DNA of 10,932 nucleotides. It comes from Pseudomonadota bacterium (lineage in GTDB: Bacteria > Pseudomonadota > Alphaproteobacteria > UBA2136 > UBA6156). The notes under the pieces are model-generated. The model did not search any database. It had not been told where the DNA came from and saw only the letters and a list, made by a program, of their open reading frames with translations. A program made the position numbers and the translations under genes. Of this stretch, positions 1 to 6,732 are shown one piece after another. Every line of letters starts with the position of its first letter. The first letter of the stretch is position 1. The stretch spans positions 1 to 10,932 of the forward strand of contig RFNJ01000132.1 in NCBI GenBank assembly GCA_009927255.1, in the 5' to 3' direction.

Positions 1-2
1 CA

Positions 3-1241
3 GATGCAGCAGCGGAGAATAAGACAAAGTTTTCGTGCCAGTTTGGCCTATGCATTACGCAAGCGGGGCAAGATAAGATTGATGCAGTAGCAGCGCAGGC
101 CCAAAAGGAACGCGCAGCCAAAGCTTTACAAGAACAACAAAACCAGCCAAAAATCCAAAATGCTGCCTTAACCCGCCAGGAAACATCAGCTCAGCAAACA
201 CTTTCAGACCCTAAACGATTTGTGCCGACGGGTATTCCGGTAGATAATGGAGAGGTGCGCGATCAACTGGGTGCTTGCCGTGGCGGAGGATGTATTCGCC
301 CACATATGGGAACTGATGTGGGTGGGGCGCGCGAAGCACCCGTAAAGGCTACTGCCGCAGGTGTAGTTATACGTTCTGATTGTAATGACAGTGGTGGTTA
401 TGGTTGCCAAACGCTCATTGACCACGGGAATGGTTATAAAACCAGATATAGCCACCTGACGACCAACTTGCCGCGCGTAGGAAGCTTTGTTGAAAAAGGC
501 CAAATTATTAGTGGTATTGGTTATGATACACGAAGCCCACACGTACACTACGAAGTATTGGTTGATGATAGCAAAGTAGATATTGCCCGACAAGGAATAA
601 CTGGAATTCGCCAAGGTTCTGGCAAAATTGGCGTTGCGGGGATGGTGGCAATTAATCCGATTCAGGCTGAGTCTGGCTTGATGGCTGTGGCACGGCCTAG
701 CCGGTTTGAGAGCGCGCCTGTGAACACTGATTTAGCAGGCACTTTGGCAACGGCTGCGGTTGGCACGGGGGGTGGCAGGCAGTACCCTGCTGGCCGGATG
801 AGCTTGGGGATGGGCGGTGGCGGGACGAACTATGGCGGCAATTATGCAGGGCAAAACTTTGGCCCATATGGGAATGGGAGTGGTAACGCAAACAATGGCG
901 GGCTGATGGGGCTGCTAAGTGGGTTTTTTGGTGGTGGCCAACCACAAGACGGTCAACAGGGTGGTATACCGGGGAGTACGGTGGGTTATCCACCAACTAA
1001 CCCTAGCCCTACGAACCCCTCAACCGATTTGACTGCGGCAGTTACACCTTTAACCAATAACAGTATTACTCCGATTAAAACTGCGGCGGTGGATTGCAGC
1101 AAGGCGGTGCTGGGGATTGATAGAATTCTTGCTTGTGGGCAGGCGAAACCGCCAACAACCGTACAAACCACTACCTGCGGCAATAATGCTACAGCGGCGG
1201 CGAGTGGGTTGAGCACCAGCGGGTGCGCGGTGGTGAGGTAG
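3..1241 (+). CDS. M23/LytM-family zinc metallopeptidase, 5'-truncated at the window edge
   Basis: The frame is open from base 3 to the TAG at 1239-1241, giving 412 visible residues; the true start lies left of the window. The first 70 or so residues are Gln/Ala/Lys-rich and probably a linker or coiled coil. The peptidase core follows: RPHMGTD (His at 303, Asp at 315), GNGYKTRYSHL (His at 453) and SPHVHYEV (HxH at 540-548). These are the zinc ligands and catalytic histidines of LytM-type endopeptidases, which cut peptide cross-links in peptidoglycan, so the enzyme should be active. After the core comes a Gly/Asn-rich low-complexity stretch (about 760-970), a Pro/Thr linker, and a tail with two cysteine pairs. 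Further cysteine pairs flank the first zinc motif. The paired cysteines suggest disulfides and an extracytoplasmic location, although the signal peptide is not visible. It could be a cell-division or lytic-factor protein, or part of an envelope secretion machine; the window does not decide. The gene is convergent with sdhB, 7 bp away. Confidence 0.85.
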   Translation, partial: DAAAENKTKFSCQFGLCITQAGQDKIDAVAAQAQKERAAKALQEQQNQPKIQNAALTRQETSAQQTLSDPKRFVPTGIPVDNGEVRDQLGACRGGGCIRPHMGTDVGGAREAPVKATAAGVVIRSDCNDSGGYGCQTLIDHGNGYKTRYSHLTTNLPRVGSFVEKGQIISGIGYDTRSPHVHYEVLVDDSKVDIARQGITGIRQGSGKIGVAGMVAINPIQAESGLMAVARPSRFESAPVNTDLAGTLATAAVGTGGGRQYPAGRMSLGMGGGGTNYGGNYAGQNFGPYGNGSGNANNGGLMGLLSGFFGGGQPQDGQQGGIPGSTVGYPPTNPSPTNPSTDLTAAVTPLTNNSITPIKTAAVDCSKAVLGIDRILACGQAKPPTTVQTTTCGNNATAAASGLSTSGCAVVR

Positions 1242-1248
1242 GGCTGTT

Positions 1249-2409
1249 TTAGCCGGCGCCGGGGCCGGTGTCTTTTTGCTTGGTTTTCACGTCCAGTGGG
1301 TTCTTTTTCAGTTCGGCGTAGATGGCTTTTACTTCGTTCAGTTTCTCCACCTTGTGTTCGAAGGGGAAGGGGTTGGGGATTTTGCCGACTTTGGCGAGGT
1401 TTAGGGCGTTGCCAATTTGGCCCATGGTGCCGACAATGCCTTTGGTTTTAAGCATCATGAACGGTTCGTTCAGCACGCCCCAAGTGGCGATATCGCCCTT
1501 AAAGGTCATGGCGTGGCGGGCGCCTTCGTTGTTGGTGATGCCGGCTTCTATCGCCAAACTGCGCAGCTTGACGATGGCTTCCATCGGCGCAACACCTTTG
1601 GGGCAGGCGTCGATGCACATGCCGCAGCGGGTGCAATCCCAGATGCCGTTTTTTTCGCTAAGTTCTTGCAGGCGTTCGGTTTTTTTGCCCTCGCGAGGGT
1701 CGGCGACAAACCGATATGCCTTGGCCAGTGCGGCGGGGCCGAAGAAGTTGGGGTTTTCGACCATCGCGGTGCAATCGGAATAGCACGCCCCGCACATGAT
1801 GCAGTTGCTGACCAAATTCACTTGTTCGAAGCTGGTTTTATCGACTTTTTGTTCGGTTTCCGGGCCTTCTTGGACGTAGGGCAGCAGGGTTTTGACTTTT
1901 TCATAGAATGGTTGAATATCCACCACCAAGTCTTTCAATACTGGCTGGTTTTTTTGCGGGCCGACTTCGATGATGCCGTCTTCGGCAGCGGTAATATTCT
2001 TGGCTTCGTTGCCTTGCAGCAGGTCGGTAATTTTGGTTTTGCAGGCGAGGCGGCTGCGGCCATTCACATACATGCCGCAACTGCCGCAAATGCTGGCGCG
2101 GCAGCTACGGCGGAAGGTGAGGCTGCCATCCAGTTCGCCTTTTACATACTCTAGCGCTTGCAGCAGCGTGGTGGCGGCGGTGTAGGGCACGGTGAATTCT
2201 TGCTGCTTTTGCACCAGTTTGTTGCCGACCATGGTGCCGCGCAGGATGCGGAGGGTGGTGGTTTGGGATTTAGAGGGCGTTTTGAGGTTTGCAACGCTGC
2301 GCTTAACCGCTGCGCGGTTAGCGGAAGCAAGATGGACCCCAGCCTTCGCTGGGGTGCGGCTGCGCCGCACTTTTTTGGCGGTTATTGTTTTTATGGCTTT
2401 GGGGGACAT
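1249..2409 (-). CDS. sdhB: Succinate dehydrogenase / fumarate reductase iron-sulfur subunit, non-classical cluster motif
   Basis: This 386-residue protein carries electrons from the SdhA flavin towards quinone through three Fe-S clusters. The [2Fe-2S] ligands are C103, C108, C111 and C123 (CRASICGSC, then LAC). The second and third clusters use CIMCGACYSDC (C203, C206, C209, C213) and CTRCGMCIDACP (C259, C262, C265, C269). E. coli SdhB has Ile209 where C262 stands here, so the third cluster could be [4Fe-4S] rather than [3Fe-4S]. Classical SdhB ends soon after the CPKG motif; this one continues for about 115 residues with a GVLNEPFMMLKTKGI segment, as in type E enzymes. The first 48 residues are an extra basic segment holding a palindromic repeat. 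The only other in-frame starts I see are GTG at codon 14 and ATG at codon 60, and the latter would cut into the ferredoxin fold. The ATG lies 14 nt after the preceding stop and has no strong Shine-Dalgarno, so translation may be coupled to the upstream gene. Confidence 0.93.
   Translation of the reverse strand: MSPKAIKTITAKKVRRSRTPAKAGVHLASANRAAVKRSVANLKTPSKSQTTTLRILRGTMVGNKLVQKQQEFTVPYTAATTLLQALEYVKGELDGSLTFRRSCRASICGSCGMYVNGRSRLACKTKITDLLQGNEAKNITAAEDGIIEVGPQKNQPVLKDLVVDIQPFYEKVKTLLPYVQEGPETEQKVDKTSFEQVNLVSNCIMCGACYSDCTAMVENPNFFGPAALAKAYRFVADPREGKKTERLQELSEKNGIWDCTRCGMCIDACPKGVAPMEAIVKLRSLAIEAGITNNEGARHAMTFKGDIATWGVLNEPFMMLKTKGIVGTMGQIGNALNLAKVGKIPNPFPFEHKVEKLNEVKAIYAELKKNPLDVKTKQKDTGPGAG
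1252..1277 (+). terminator. Possible rho-independent terminator for the M23 peptidase gene
   Basis: GCCGG (1252-1256) can pair with CCGGT (1265-1269; the outer G.T pair is a wobble) and is followed by TCTTTTT. It lies inside the last codons of the convergent sdhB, so the two genes would share this end. The stem is short and the region is generally GC-rich, so this is a weak call. Confidence 0.3.
2301..2370. repeat. Cluster of three perfect hairpins in the sdhB 5' coding end; small palindromic repeat element
   Basis: Three perfect inverted repeats follow each other: TAACCGC-TGC-GCGGTTA (2304-2320), ACCCCAGC-CTTC-GCTGGGGT (2336-2355) and GTGCGGC-TGC-GCCGCAC (2354-2370, sharing two bases with the second). 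In the sdhB frame the middle one encodes RTPAKAGVH; on the other strand it reads MDPSLRWG. Similar DPSLRWG / TPAFAGV-coding palindromes recur in many alphaproteobacterial genomes, from my recall of such peptides and not from a search. The element is in frame and lies entirely within the N-terminal extension that classical SdhB lacks. Confidence 0.6.
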
Positions 2410-2423
2410 GGGGTGGGCTTTCG

Positions 2424-3305
2424 TTATTCTTCAATACTAAACGCCAATTGACGCGCGGCGGGTTTGTGCTCTTTCACCTTTAACACAATATACTCGGTTT
2501 TAAGGCCTTCTGAGGTGCGTTTTTGAATGGTGCGCACATCACACACCAAAATATCATTTTTGCTAAATGGCTGGCCTTGGTCGATGCGCTGTAAAAATTC
2601 GGTATCCGTGATACTTACACTGATAATTGAGATACCATCGTAGAGCCGCCATTTGTTTTCTTCCTTAAATGATATTGCAACCATGGTGAATGCTTTGGTG
2701 GTGGTGATGTCGACCAGCGTTTCTTCATCTTGCTGTTTTACCTCAAACCAATGGGCTTCGGCTTTTTTAATGCTGATGGTGGGTTGTTTGGGAGATTCGA
2801 TGTGGAGGCTTTCAATACCTTCACGCTGCAGGGGTTCAGCAATTGTTTTAGCAATGGCATTTCTGAGTTCAAGGTCTTGAAAAAGTTTAAAAATTTCTAA
2901 CGAAACTTGGATGGTTTGCTGATGGAGATGAACTGTTATATTTTGCCCTTGAGGCTCAATTTTTTCTGGCTTATTTCCCTTGAGCCATTTTAAAAATTCA
3001 ATAACCCCCCAAACAATACCGATCAGCCCAGCAGCATTGACGCTTGCGGTTACAGCACCACTGTTCAGCAAGCTGACAATTTGATTGGTTGTGTGAATGA
3101 TATCAAAATCGATACCAAACGAACCATGCTTGGTTGAGGTAACTTGGACACTTACATGTTCTTGATTATGATTGAGGATAGCATTTGCGGCGCTGAAAAC
3201 ACCGCCAATTCCCATCAGTGCGGGCGCTAGATCGCGCACATCCATTTTGCCGGTATCAAGCGCAGAGCCAGAATAAGTGAGAGAAAGATGAGCTTTGTGA
3301 CTCAT
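2424..3305 (-). CDS. Unknown protein with one predicted membrane segment, inserted between sdhA and sdhB
   Basis: I recognise no named family. The 293 residues start with an LSLTYSG strand, then MDVRDLAPALMGIGGVFSAAN (residues 21-41, helical), a VSVQVTSTKHGSFGIDFDI strand pair, and one hydrophobic stretch near residues 86-107 ending in WLKG. The second half is mixed alpha/beta, soluble, and rich in Lys, Glu and Thr. I have a general impression of similar uncharacterised proteins (MDVxDLAPAL... GSF) scattered through proteobacterial accessory DNA. I chose the ATG at 3305, just after the sdhA stop, over an in-frame ATG at 3335 that would overlap sdhA by 26 nt. Base use differs sharply from the neighbours: 2881-2940 is 30% GC, while 3361-3420 in sdhA is 65%. 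The spacing is tight (4 nt after sdhA, 14 nt before sdhB), so it is probably co-transcribed. A role in succinate oxidation is not indicated by its sequence; horizontal acquisition is an inference. Confidence 0.82.
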   Translation of the reverse strand: MSHKAHLSLTYSGSALDTGKMDVRDLAPALMGIGGVFSAANAILNHNQEHVSVQVTSTKHGSFGIDFDIIHTTNQIVSLLNSGAVTASVNAAGLIGIVWGVIEFLKWLKGNKPEKIEPQGQNITVHLHQQTIQVSLEIFKLFQDLELRNAIAKTIAEPLQREGIESLHIESPKQPTISIKKAEAHWFEVKQQDEETLVDITTTKAFTMVAISFKEENKWRLYDGISIISVSITDTEFLQRIDQGQPFSKNDILVCDVRTIQKRTSEGLKTEYIVLKVKEHKPAARQLAFSIEE

Positions 3306-3309
3306 TTTG

Positions 3310-5025
3310 CTAATACTTACGTTCTGCTGGAGCATATTGGGGGTTGCCGGTTTGGCGGACGGCGTCGCGGCCGAGTTTGATTTCGCCCTTTGGCGTGGCG
3401 ACGGCGGTGATGTGGGTCATCCATTTTTTATCGTTGCGCGTGGGGTAGTCTTCGCGGGCGTGGGCGCCGCGGGATTCGGTGCGCTCGATGGCGGTGAGCA
3501 CGGTAGCTTCGGCCAGCAGGATGAGATTGCCGAGTTCCAGCGCGGTGATGACGTCGGTATTAAAGGCATCTGATTTATCATCCACCGCCAGTTTGGCGTA
3601 GTCGGCCTTGGCTTTTTCCACCGCTTTTTTGGCGGCGGCCAAGGTTTTGGCAGTGCGGAAGACGCTGCAATATTCTTGCATGGCTTTGGTGAGTTCGTCG
3701 CGGATATGGGCTTGTTTCGTCGCACCTTTGCTGGGGCGGGCTTTCAAGGTTGTAATCGCTTGCGAAACTTCGGCCAAGCTGGCGGTGCTGCTGTGGGGGC
3801 GGAAGTGGCCCGGGCCCTTCACATATTCCACCATCGCTTTGCCGGTGATTTTGCCAAACACGATGGTTTCGAGCAGGCTGTTGGCGCCGAGGCGGTTGGC
3901 GCCGTGGACGCTGACGCAGGCGGCTTCCCCCGCCGCAAACATGCCTTGCACGCCAATGCTTTGGCCGGTTTTGTCGGTGCGGATGCCGCCCATGGTGTAG
4001 TGGCAGGTGGGACGGACGGGGATGGGTTCGTCGATGGGGTCGACGCCTTCAAAATCGATGGCCAATTGGCGGATTTGCGGCAGGCGCTCCAGTATCAAAT
4101 CGCGGCCCAAGTGGCGAACGTCGAGGAACACTGCGCCATCCACACCGTTGCCCTTGAGAACTTCGGTGGTCATGGCGCGGCTCACCACATCGCGGCTGGC
4201 CAGTTCCAGCTTGTTGGGGGCGTATTTTTGCATGAAGCGGTGGCCGGTTTTGTCAATCAGGTAGGCCCCCTCCCCGCGCACGCCTTCACTAATCAGAATC
4301 CCGCTGCTTTTGAGGCCAGTGGGGTGGAATTGCACGAATTCCAAATCGGCCGCTGGGGCGCCAGCGCGCATGGCGTGGGCGACGCCGTCGCCGGTGTTGG
4401 TCATCGCGTTGGTGTTGTTGGCGAACAGGCGGCCGTAACCCCCTGTGGCCAAGCAGACGGCTTTGGCGTTGATTTGGTGCAGGCTGCCGTCGCGGATGTT
4501 GAGAATCACGGCACCGCTGGCGCGCGGCATTTTCTGGCCTTTTGGCTGGTCTGTCGTTAGGCTCATCAGGAAGTATTCGTCATACACCTTCACGCCGTAT
4601 TTGATGGCTTGTTCCCAGAGCGTGTGGAGCATGGCGTGGCCGGTTCTATCCGCTGCGTAGGCGGTGCGGGGGAAGTTTTGGCCACCGAAGGCGCGCTGGG
4701 CGATGGTGCCGTCTTCTTCACGGCTGAAGGGACAGCCCATGGCGTCAATATCGAGCACGGCTTGGGGGGCTTCGGCGCACATCAGATCAATACTGTCTTG
4801 GTCGCCAATAAAATCGGCGCCTTTGACCGTATCGTAGGCGTGGTGGTGCCAGTCGTCTTTGGGGTTGATGGCCGCGTTCACCCCGCCTTGGGCGGCGCAG
4901 CTATGGCTGCGCAGGGGGTGGATTTTGCTGACGACCGCGGTATTGAGGCCGGCGGTGACGCCTTCAAATGCCGCCCGCAAACCTGCGAGGCCGGCGCCGA
5001 TGATGAGGATATCGTGTTGGATCAT
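3310..5025 (-). CDS. sdhA: Succinate dehydrogenase / fumarate reductase flavoprotein subunit
   Basis: The protein oxidises succinate to fumarate with covalently bound FAD at the cytoplasmic face of the respiratory complex. Its 571 residues begin with a Rossmann dinucleotide fold (GAGLAG, residues 10-15). The FAD-linking histidine is H41 in RSHSCAAQGG, and the substrate/catalytic motifs QFHPTG, SEGVRGEGAYL, CHYTMGGI and HGANRLGANSLLE are all present, as is the C-terminal RGAHAREDYPTRNDKKW segment. The RSHSCAAQGGVNAA form differs from the RSHTVAAQGG I expect in classical proteobacterial SdhA, in line with the non-classical SdhB. I chose the ATG at 5025 because MIQHDILIIGAG starts the fold correctly; a longer open frame to 5118 adds 31 residues with no family support. 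There is no Shine-Dalgarno, and an extended -10-like box abuts the start. It is first in an operon with the unknown gene and sdhB. FrdA is the alternative name; direction cannot be read from sequence. Confidence 0.95.
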   Translation of the reverse strand: MIQHDILIIGAGLAGLRAAFEGVTAGLNTAVVSKIHPLRSHSCAAQGGVNAAINPKDDWHHHAYDTVKGADFIGDQDSIDLMCAEAPQAVLDIDAMGCPFSREEDGTIAQRAFGGQNFPRTAYAADRTGHAMLHTLWEQAIKYGVKVYDEYFLMSLTTDQPKGQKMPRASGAVILNIRDGSLHQINAKAVCLATGGYGRLFANNTNAMTNTGDGVAHAMRAGAPAADLEFVQFHPTGLKSSGILISEGVRGEGAYLIDKTGHRFMQKYAPNKLELASRDVVSRAMTTEVLKGNGVDGAVFLDVRHLGRDLILERLPQIRQLAIDFEGVDPIDEPIPVRPTCHYTMGGIRTDKTGQSIGVQGMFAAGEAACVSVHGANRLGANSLLETIVFGKITGKAMVEYVKGPGHFRPHSSTASLAEVSQAITTLKARPSKGATKQAHIRDELTKAMQEYCSVFRTAKTLAAAKKAVEKAKADYAKLAVDDKSDAFNTDVITALELGNLILLAEATVLTAIERTESRGAHAREDYPTRNDKKWMTHITAVATPKGEIKLGRDAVRQTGNPQYAPAERKY

Positions 5026-5029
5026 GGGT

Positions 5030-5038
5030 GCTATACCA
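5030..5038 (-). promoter_or_regulatory. Possible extended -10 element of sdhA
   Basis: On the minus strand the sequence reads TGGTATAGC, a TGn extended -10 with hexamer TATAGC, ending only 4 nt before the sdhA ATG. A CTTGCC/TTGCCA element lies 15-20 nt further upstream depending on register. If used, the transcript would begin at or near the start codon, matching the absence of a ribosome-binding site. The spacing to the -35 is poor. Confidence 0.27.
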
Positions 5039-5150
5039 TAGCGAAATTGGGGGCATGGCAAGGGGGATAACAACTTTAGGTTGCTGAATTGGGGGGCAAG
5101 TGGGCAGCCATGCAACAACGTGATAGTCCTCTCTATCTCACTTAATCTTC

Positions 5151-5179
5151 TTGCTATTCTAAGTATACATTGGTATAAG
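5151..5179 (+). promoter_or_regulatory. Predicted sigma70-type promoter of the SPFH-NfeD operon
   Basis: TTGCTA (5151-5156), a 17-bp spacer, and TATAAG (5174-5179). The start point would fall near 5186, leaving a leader of about 90 nt before the ATG at 5277. The -10 context GGTATAAGCCC recurs exactly at the predicted tRNA-Cys promoter. Confidence 0.5.
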
Positions 5180-5266
5180 CCCGCTTGGAGAAACCCTCCC
5201 GGTTATTGGGAAGGTGCCGTATCTTGCACTTTTTTGATGACCGAATGTGTCGAAACCCTCCAAACT

Positions 5267-5272
5267 AGAGGA
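5267..5272 (+). promoter_or_regulatory. Shine-Dalgarno deciding the SPFH gene start
   Basis: AGAGGA lies 4 nt before the ATG at 5277. It supports that ATG over the in-frame GTG at 5247, which would add ten residues ahead of the hydrophobic N-terminus. Confidence 0.6.
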
Positions 5273-5276
5273 ACCT

Positions 5277-6266
5277 ATGCAAATCCTAATCATCGTTGTG
5301 AGCTTTCTGGTGGCCGTACTGGCTATCGGAGCGCAAATGCTTGGCGTAGCAGTTGTGCCACTGTCGCCTCTCGGCATCATCCTGCTGTGGGTGACGCTAA
5401 CGGTTGTGACGCTGGCACTGACTTCGTGGGTGATTGTACCACAAGGCAGCCGCTACAATACCGAGTGGTTCGGGAAATACCACCGCACACTGAACCCGGG
5501 CTTCAACGCTCTGGTACCGCTAGTGGAAGTGGTTGCCCATAAGTGGGACATCCGCATTCAGCCTGAAGATGTACCATCTCAAGTATGTACAACCAAAGAT
5601 AACGCGCAGATCGAAATCAATGGTCTGCTGTTTTGGATGGTGGATGATACACGCGCAGCTTCCTACAACGTTGCGGAAGTACGGCGCGCAGTAGCAGCGC
5701 TAGCCCAAACAACAATGCGTTCAGTGATTGGTGGCATGAACCTTGATGATACTTTCAAGGAGCGGGCTAGCATCAATGCTGAAATCATTGCGGCAATGCA
5801 GAAGTCTGCGGCCTCGTGGGGTGTGGTGGTAACGGGATATGAGGTGCGTGATATCACCTATCCCCAGAACATCCGTGCCACAATGGAAAAGCAGATGATG
5901 GCTGAACGGCTTCGCCGTGCGACTGTAACTGAAGCCCAAGGCCAAAAAGAAGCAGCTATTTTGCAGGCCGAAGGCGCCAAACAGGCGCAAATTCTGAAGG
6001 CTCAAGGCGAGCGCGATGCAGCCATTGCGCTGGCCACTGGTGAAGCTGAGGCTATCCGCTTGGTGCGTGAGCAAATCACCGCCGAAGGTGGCGCTTCAGC
6101 CGTACAGTTGAAAGTGCAGATGGCAGCCATTGAACAGTATGGCGCGCTGGCCAAGGCCGGCACCAATACTGTGCTGATGGGTGACGCTGCCACGCCCGCC
6201 GGTTTCATTGCCAATGCGTTGGCAGTGGCTCAGGCGGTTGGTGTTCCGGCTACCAAAGCAAGCTAA
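5277..6266 (+). CDS. qmcA: SPFH/band-7 (stomatin-prohibitin) membrane protein, QmcA/YbbK-like
   Basis: The 329 residues begin with two hydrophobic stretches (about 2-22 and 26-48) that anchor the protein in the inner membrane. The SPFH domain follows: WFGKYHRTLNPGFNALVPLV, TTKDNAQIEINGLLFWMV, AQTTMRSVIGGMNLDD, then SWGVVVTGYEVRDITYP. An Ala/Glu-rich coiled coil with repeated QAEGAKQAQILKAQGE units mediates oligomerisation. All of this matches the QmcA/stomatin group, which builds ring- or cage-like assemblies around membrane proteases such as FtsH and organises membrane microdomains. Length is typical (E. coli QmcA is about 305). The start is set by an AGAGGA Shine-Dalgarno. The NfeD partner starts 12 nt after the stop, the usual pairing. 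HflK/HflC are less likely because of the single gene and the NfeD neighbour. The symbol is by family resemblance. Confidence 0.9.
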   Translation: MQILIIVVSFLVAVLAIGAQMLGVAVVPLSPLGIILLWVTLTVVTLALTSWVIVPQGSRYNTEWFGKYHRTLNPGFNALVPLVEVVAHKWDIRIQPEDVPSQVCTTKDNAQIEINGLLFWMVDDTRAASYNVAEVRRAVAALAQTTMRSVIGGMNLDDTFKERASINAEIIAAMQKSAASWGVVVTGYEVRDITYPQNIRATMEKQMMAERLRRATVTEAQGQKEAAILQAEGAKQAQILKAQGERDAAIALATGEAEAIRLVREQITAEGGASAVQLKVQMAAIEQYGALAKAGTNTVLMGDAATPAGFIANALAVAQAVGVPATKAS

Positions 6267-6270
6267 GGAG
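6265..6270 (+). promoter_or_regulatory. Shine-Dalgarno of the NfeD gene overlapping the upstream stop codon
   Basis: AAGGAG shares bases with the TAA stop of the SPFH gene (6264-6266) and sits 8 nt before the ATG at 6279. It selects this start over the out-of-frame ATG at 6271 and suggests translational coupling of the pair. Confidence 0.65.
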
Positions 6271-6278
6271 ATGCACAG

Positions 6279-6722
6279 ATGCTTGATACCATGCCTGTTT
6301 ATGCCTGGTTCATTGTGATTGGCCTAGCCCTGCTGGTGCTGGACACAGTGTTTCTGGGCGTGAGTGCGGTGCTCTTTTTTGGCATCAGTATGGTCTTGGT
6401 TGGCCTGCTGGTAACCCAACTGGCACTGTCTTGGCCGGTGGCCTTGGTTTTAGCCGCCTTGCTGGGTGTTGCGCTGGCCTACTTCGGCCAGCCGATGCTG
6501 ACCAACTGGCAAGAGAAATCGCGCCAGACCATCAGCGACAGCGACTTTGTTGGCAAAACATTCACTGCCGCCAGCGATATTTCGGCCACGGCCGGAACCA
6601 TCGTTTGGAATGGCGTGGATATGCCAACCCGCCTGCACACCAGCGCAACGGGGCAAAGCATCCCAACCGGCACCGCTGTTCAGGTGGTGGACGTGCGGGA
6701 TTCAGTGCTTTATGTGCGCTGA
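6279..6722 (+). CDS. NfeD-family membrane protein (YbbJ-like, short form)
   Basis: This 147-residue protein is the standard partner of SPFH/stomatin proteins. The first half is strongly hydrophobic, with helices at about 7-26, 28-46 and 50-68. The second half (from about 88, DSDFVGKTFTAASDI) is a small beta-rich OB-fold domain with the NfeD pattern of regularly spaced glycines and a TAVQVVDVRDSVLYV ending. It lacks the ClpP-like protease domain of long NfeD proteins, so it is an accessory subunit and not itself a protease. The two proteins probably work together in membrane quality control or microdomain organisation; that role is known for the family and inferred here. A strong hairpin 10 nt after the stop ends the operon. 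Confidence 0.88.
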   Translation: MLDTMPVYAWFIVIGLALLVLDTVFLGVSAVLFFGISMVLVGLLVTQLALSWPVALVLAALLGVALAYFGQPMLTNWQEKSRQTISDSDFVGKTFTAASDISATAGTIVWNGVDMPTRLHTSATGQSIPTGTAVQVVDVRDSVLYVR

Positions 6723-6732
6723 TAACGAAGTG

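Larger units (their letters stand above)
5026..5276. other. Divergent intergenic region between sdhA and the SPFH gene
   Basis: These 251 bp separate two divergent operons. They hold the predicted qmcA promoter at 5151-5179, the possible sdhA -10 at 5030-5038, and an imperfect hairpin in the qmcA leader (CCTCCC near 5199 with GGGAAGG near 5210). I find no convincing gene, riboswitch or operator dyad in the rest. Confidence 0.6.

Noticed and set aside
1417..2154. Plus-strand open frame (245 codons) opposite sdhB
   Set aside because: It is antisense to the iron-sulfur motifs, with no ribosome-binding site or recognisable domain.
3676..4560. Long plus-strand open frame (294 codons) opposite sdhA
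   Set aside because: It is a shadow of GC-rich sdhA codons, rich in Gly, Ala, Val, His and Phe, with no family pattern, while every catalytic sdhA motif is intact on the other strand.
4895..4912. GCGCAGC/GCTGCGC hairpin inside sdhA
   Set aside because: It falls in the conserved FAD-linking segment (SCAAQGG), so the coding constraint explains it.
5026..5118. N-terminal extension of SdhA by 31 residues
   Set aside because: The residues before MIQHDILIIGAG show no similarity to flavoprotein N-termini; the dinucleotide fold starts correctly at the ATG at 5025.
5187..5276. Riboswitch or attenuator in the qmcA leader
   Set aside because: Only one imperfect hairpin is visible, with no terminator and no match to a riboswitch core that I recognise.
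5081..5542. Plus-strand open frame of 153 codons overlapping the qmcA start
   Set aside because: It crosses the predicted qmcA promoter and lies out of frame with the clear SPFH protein.
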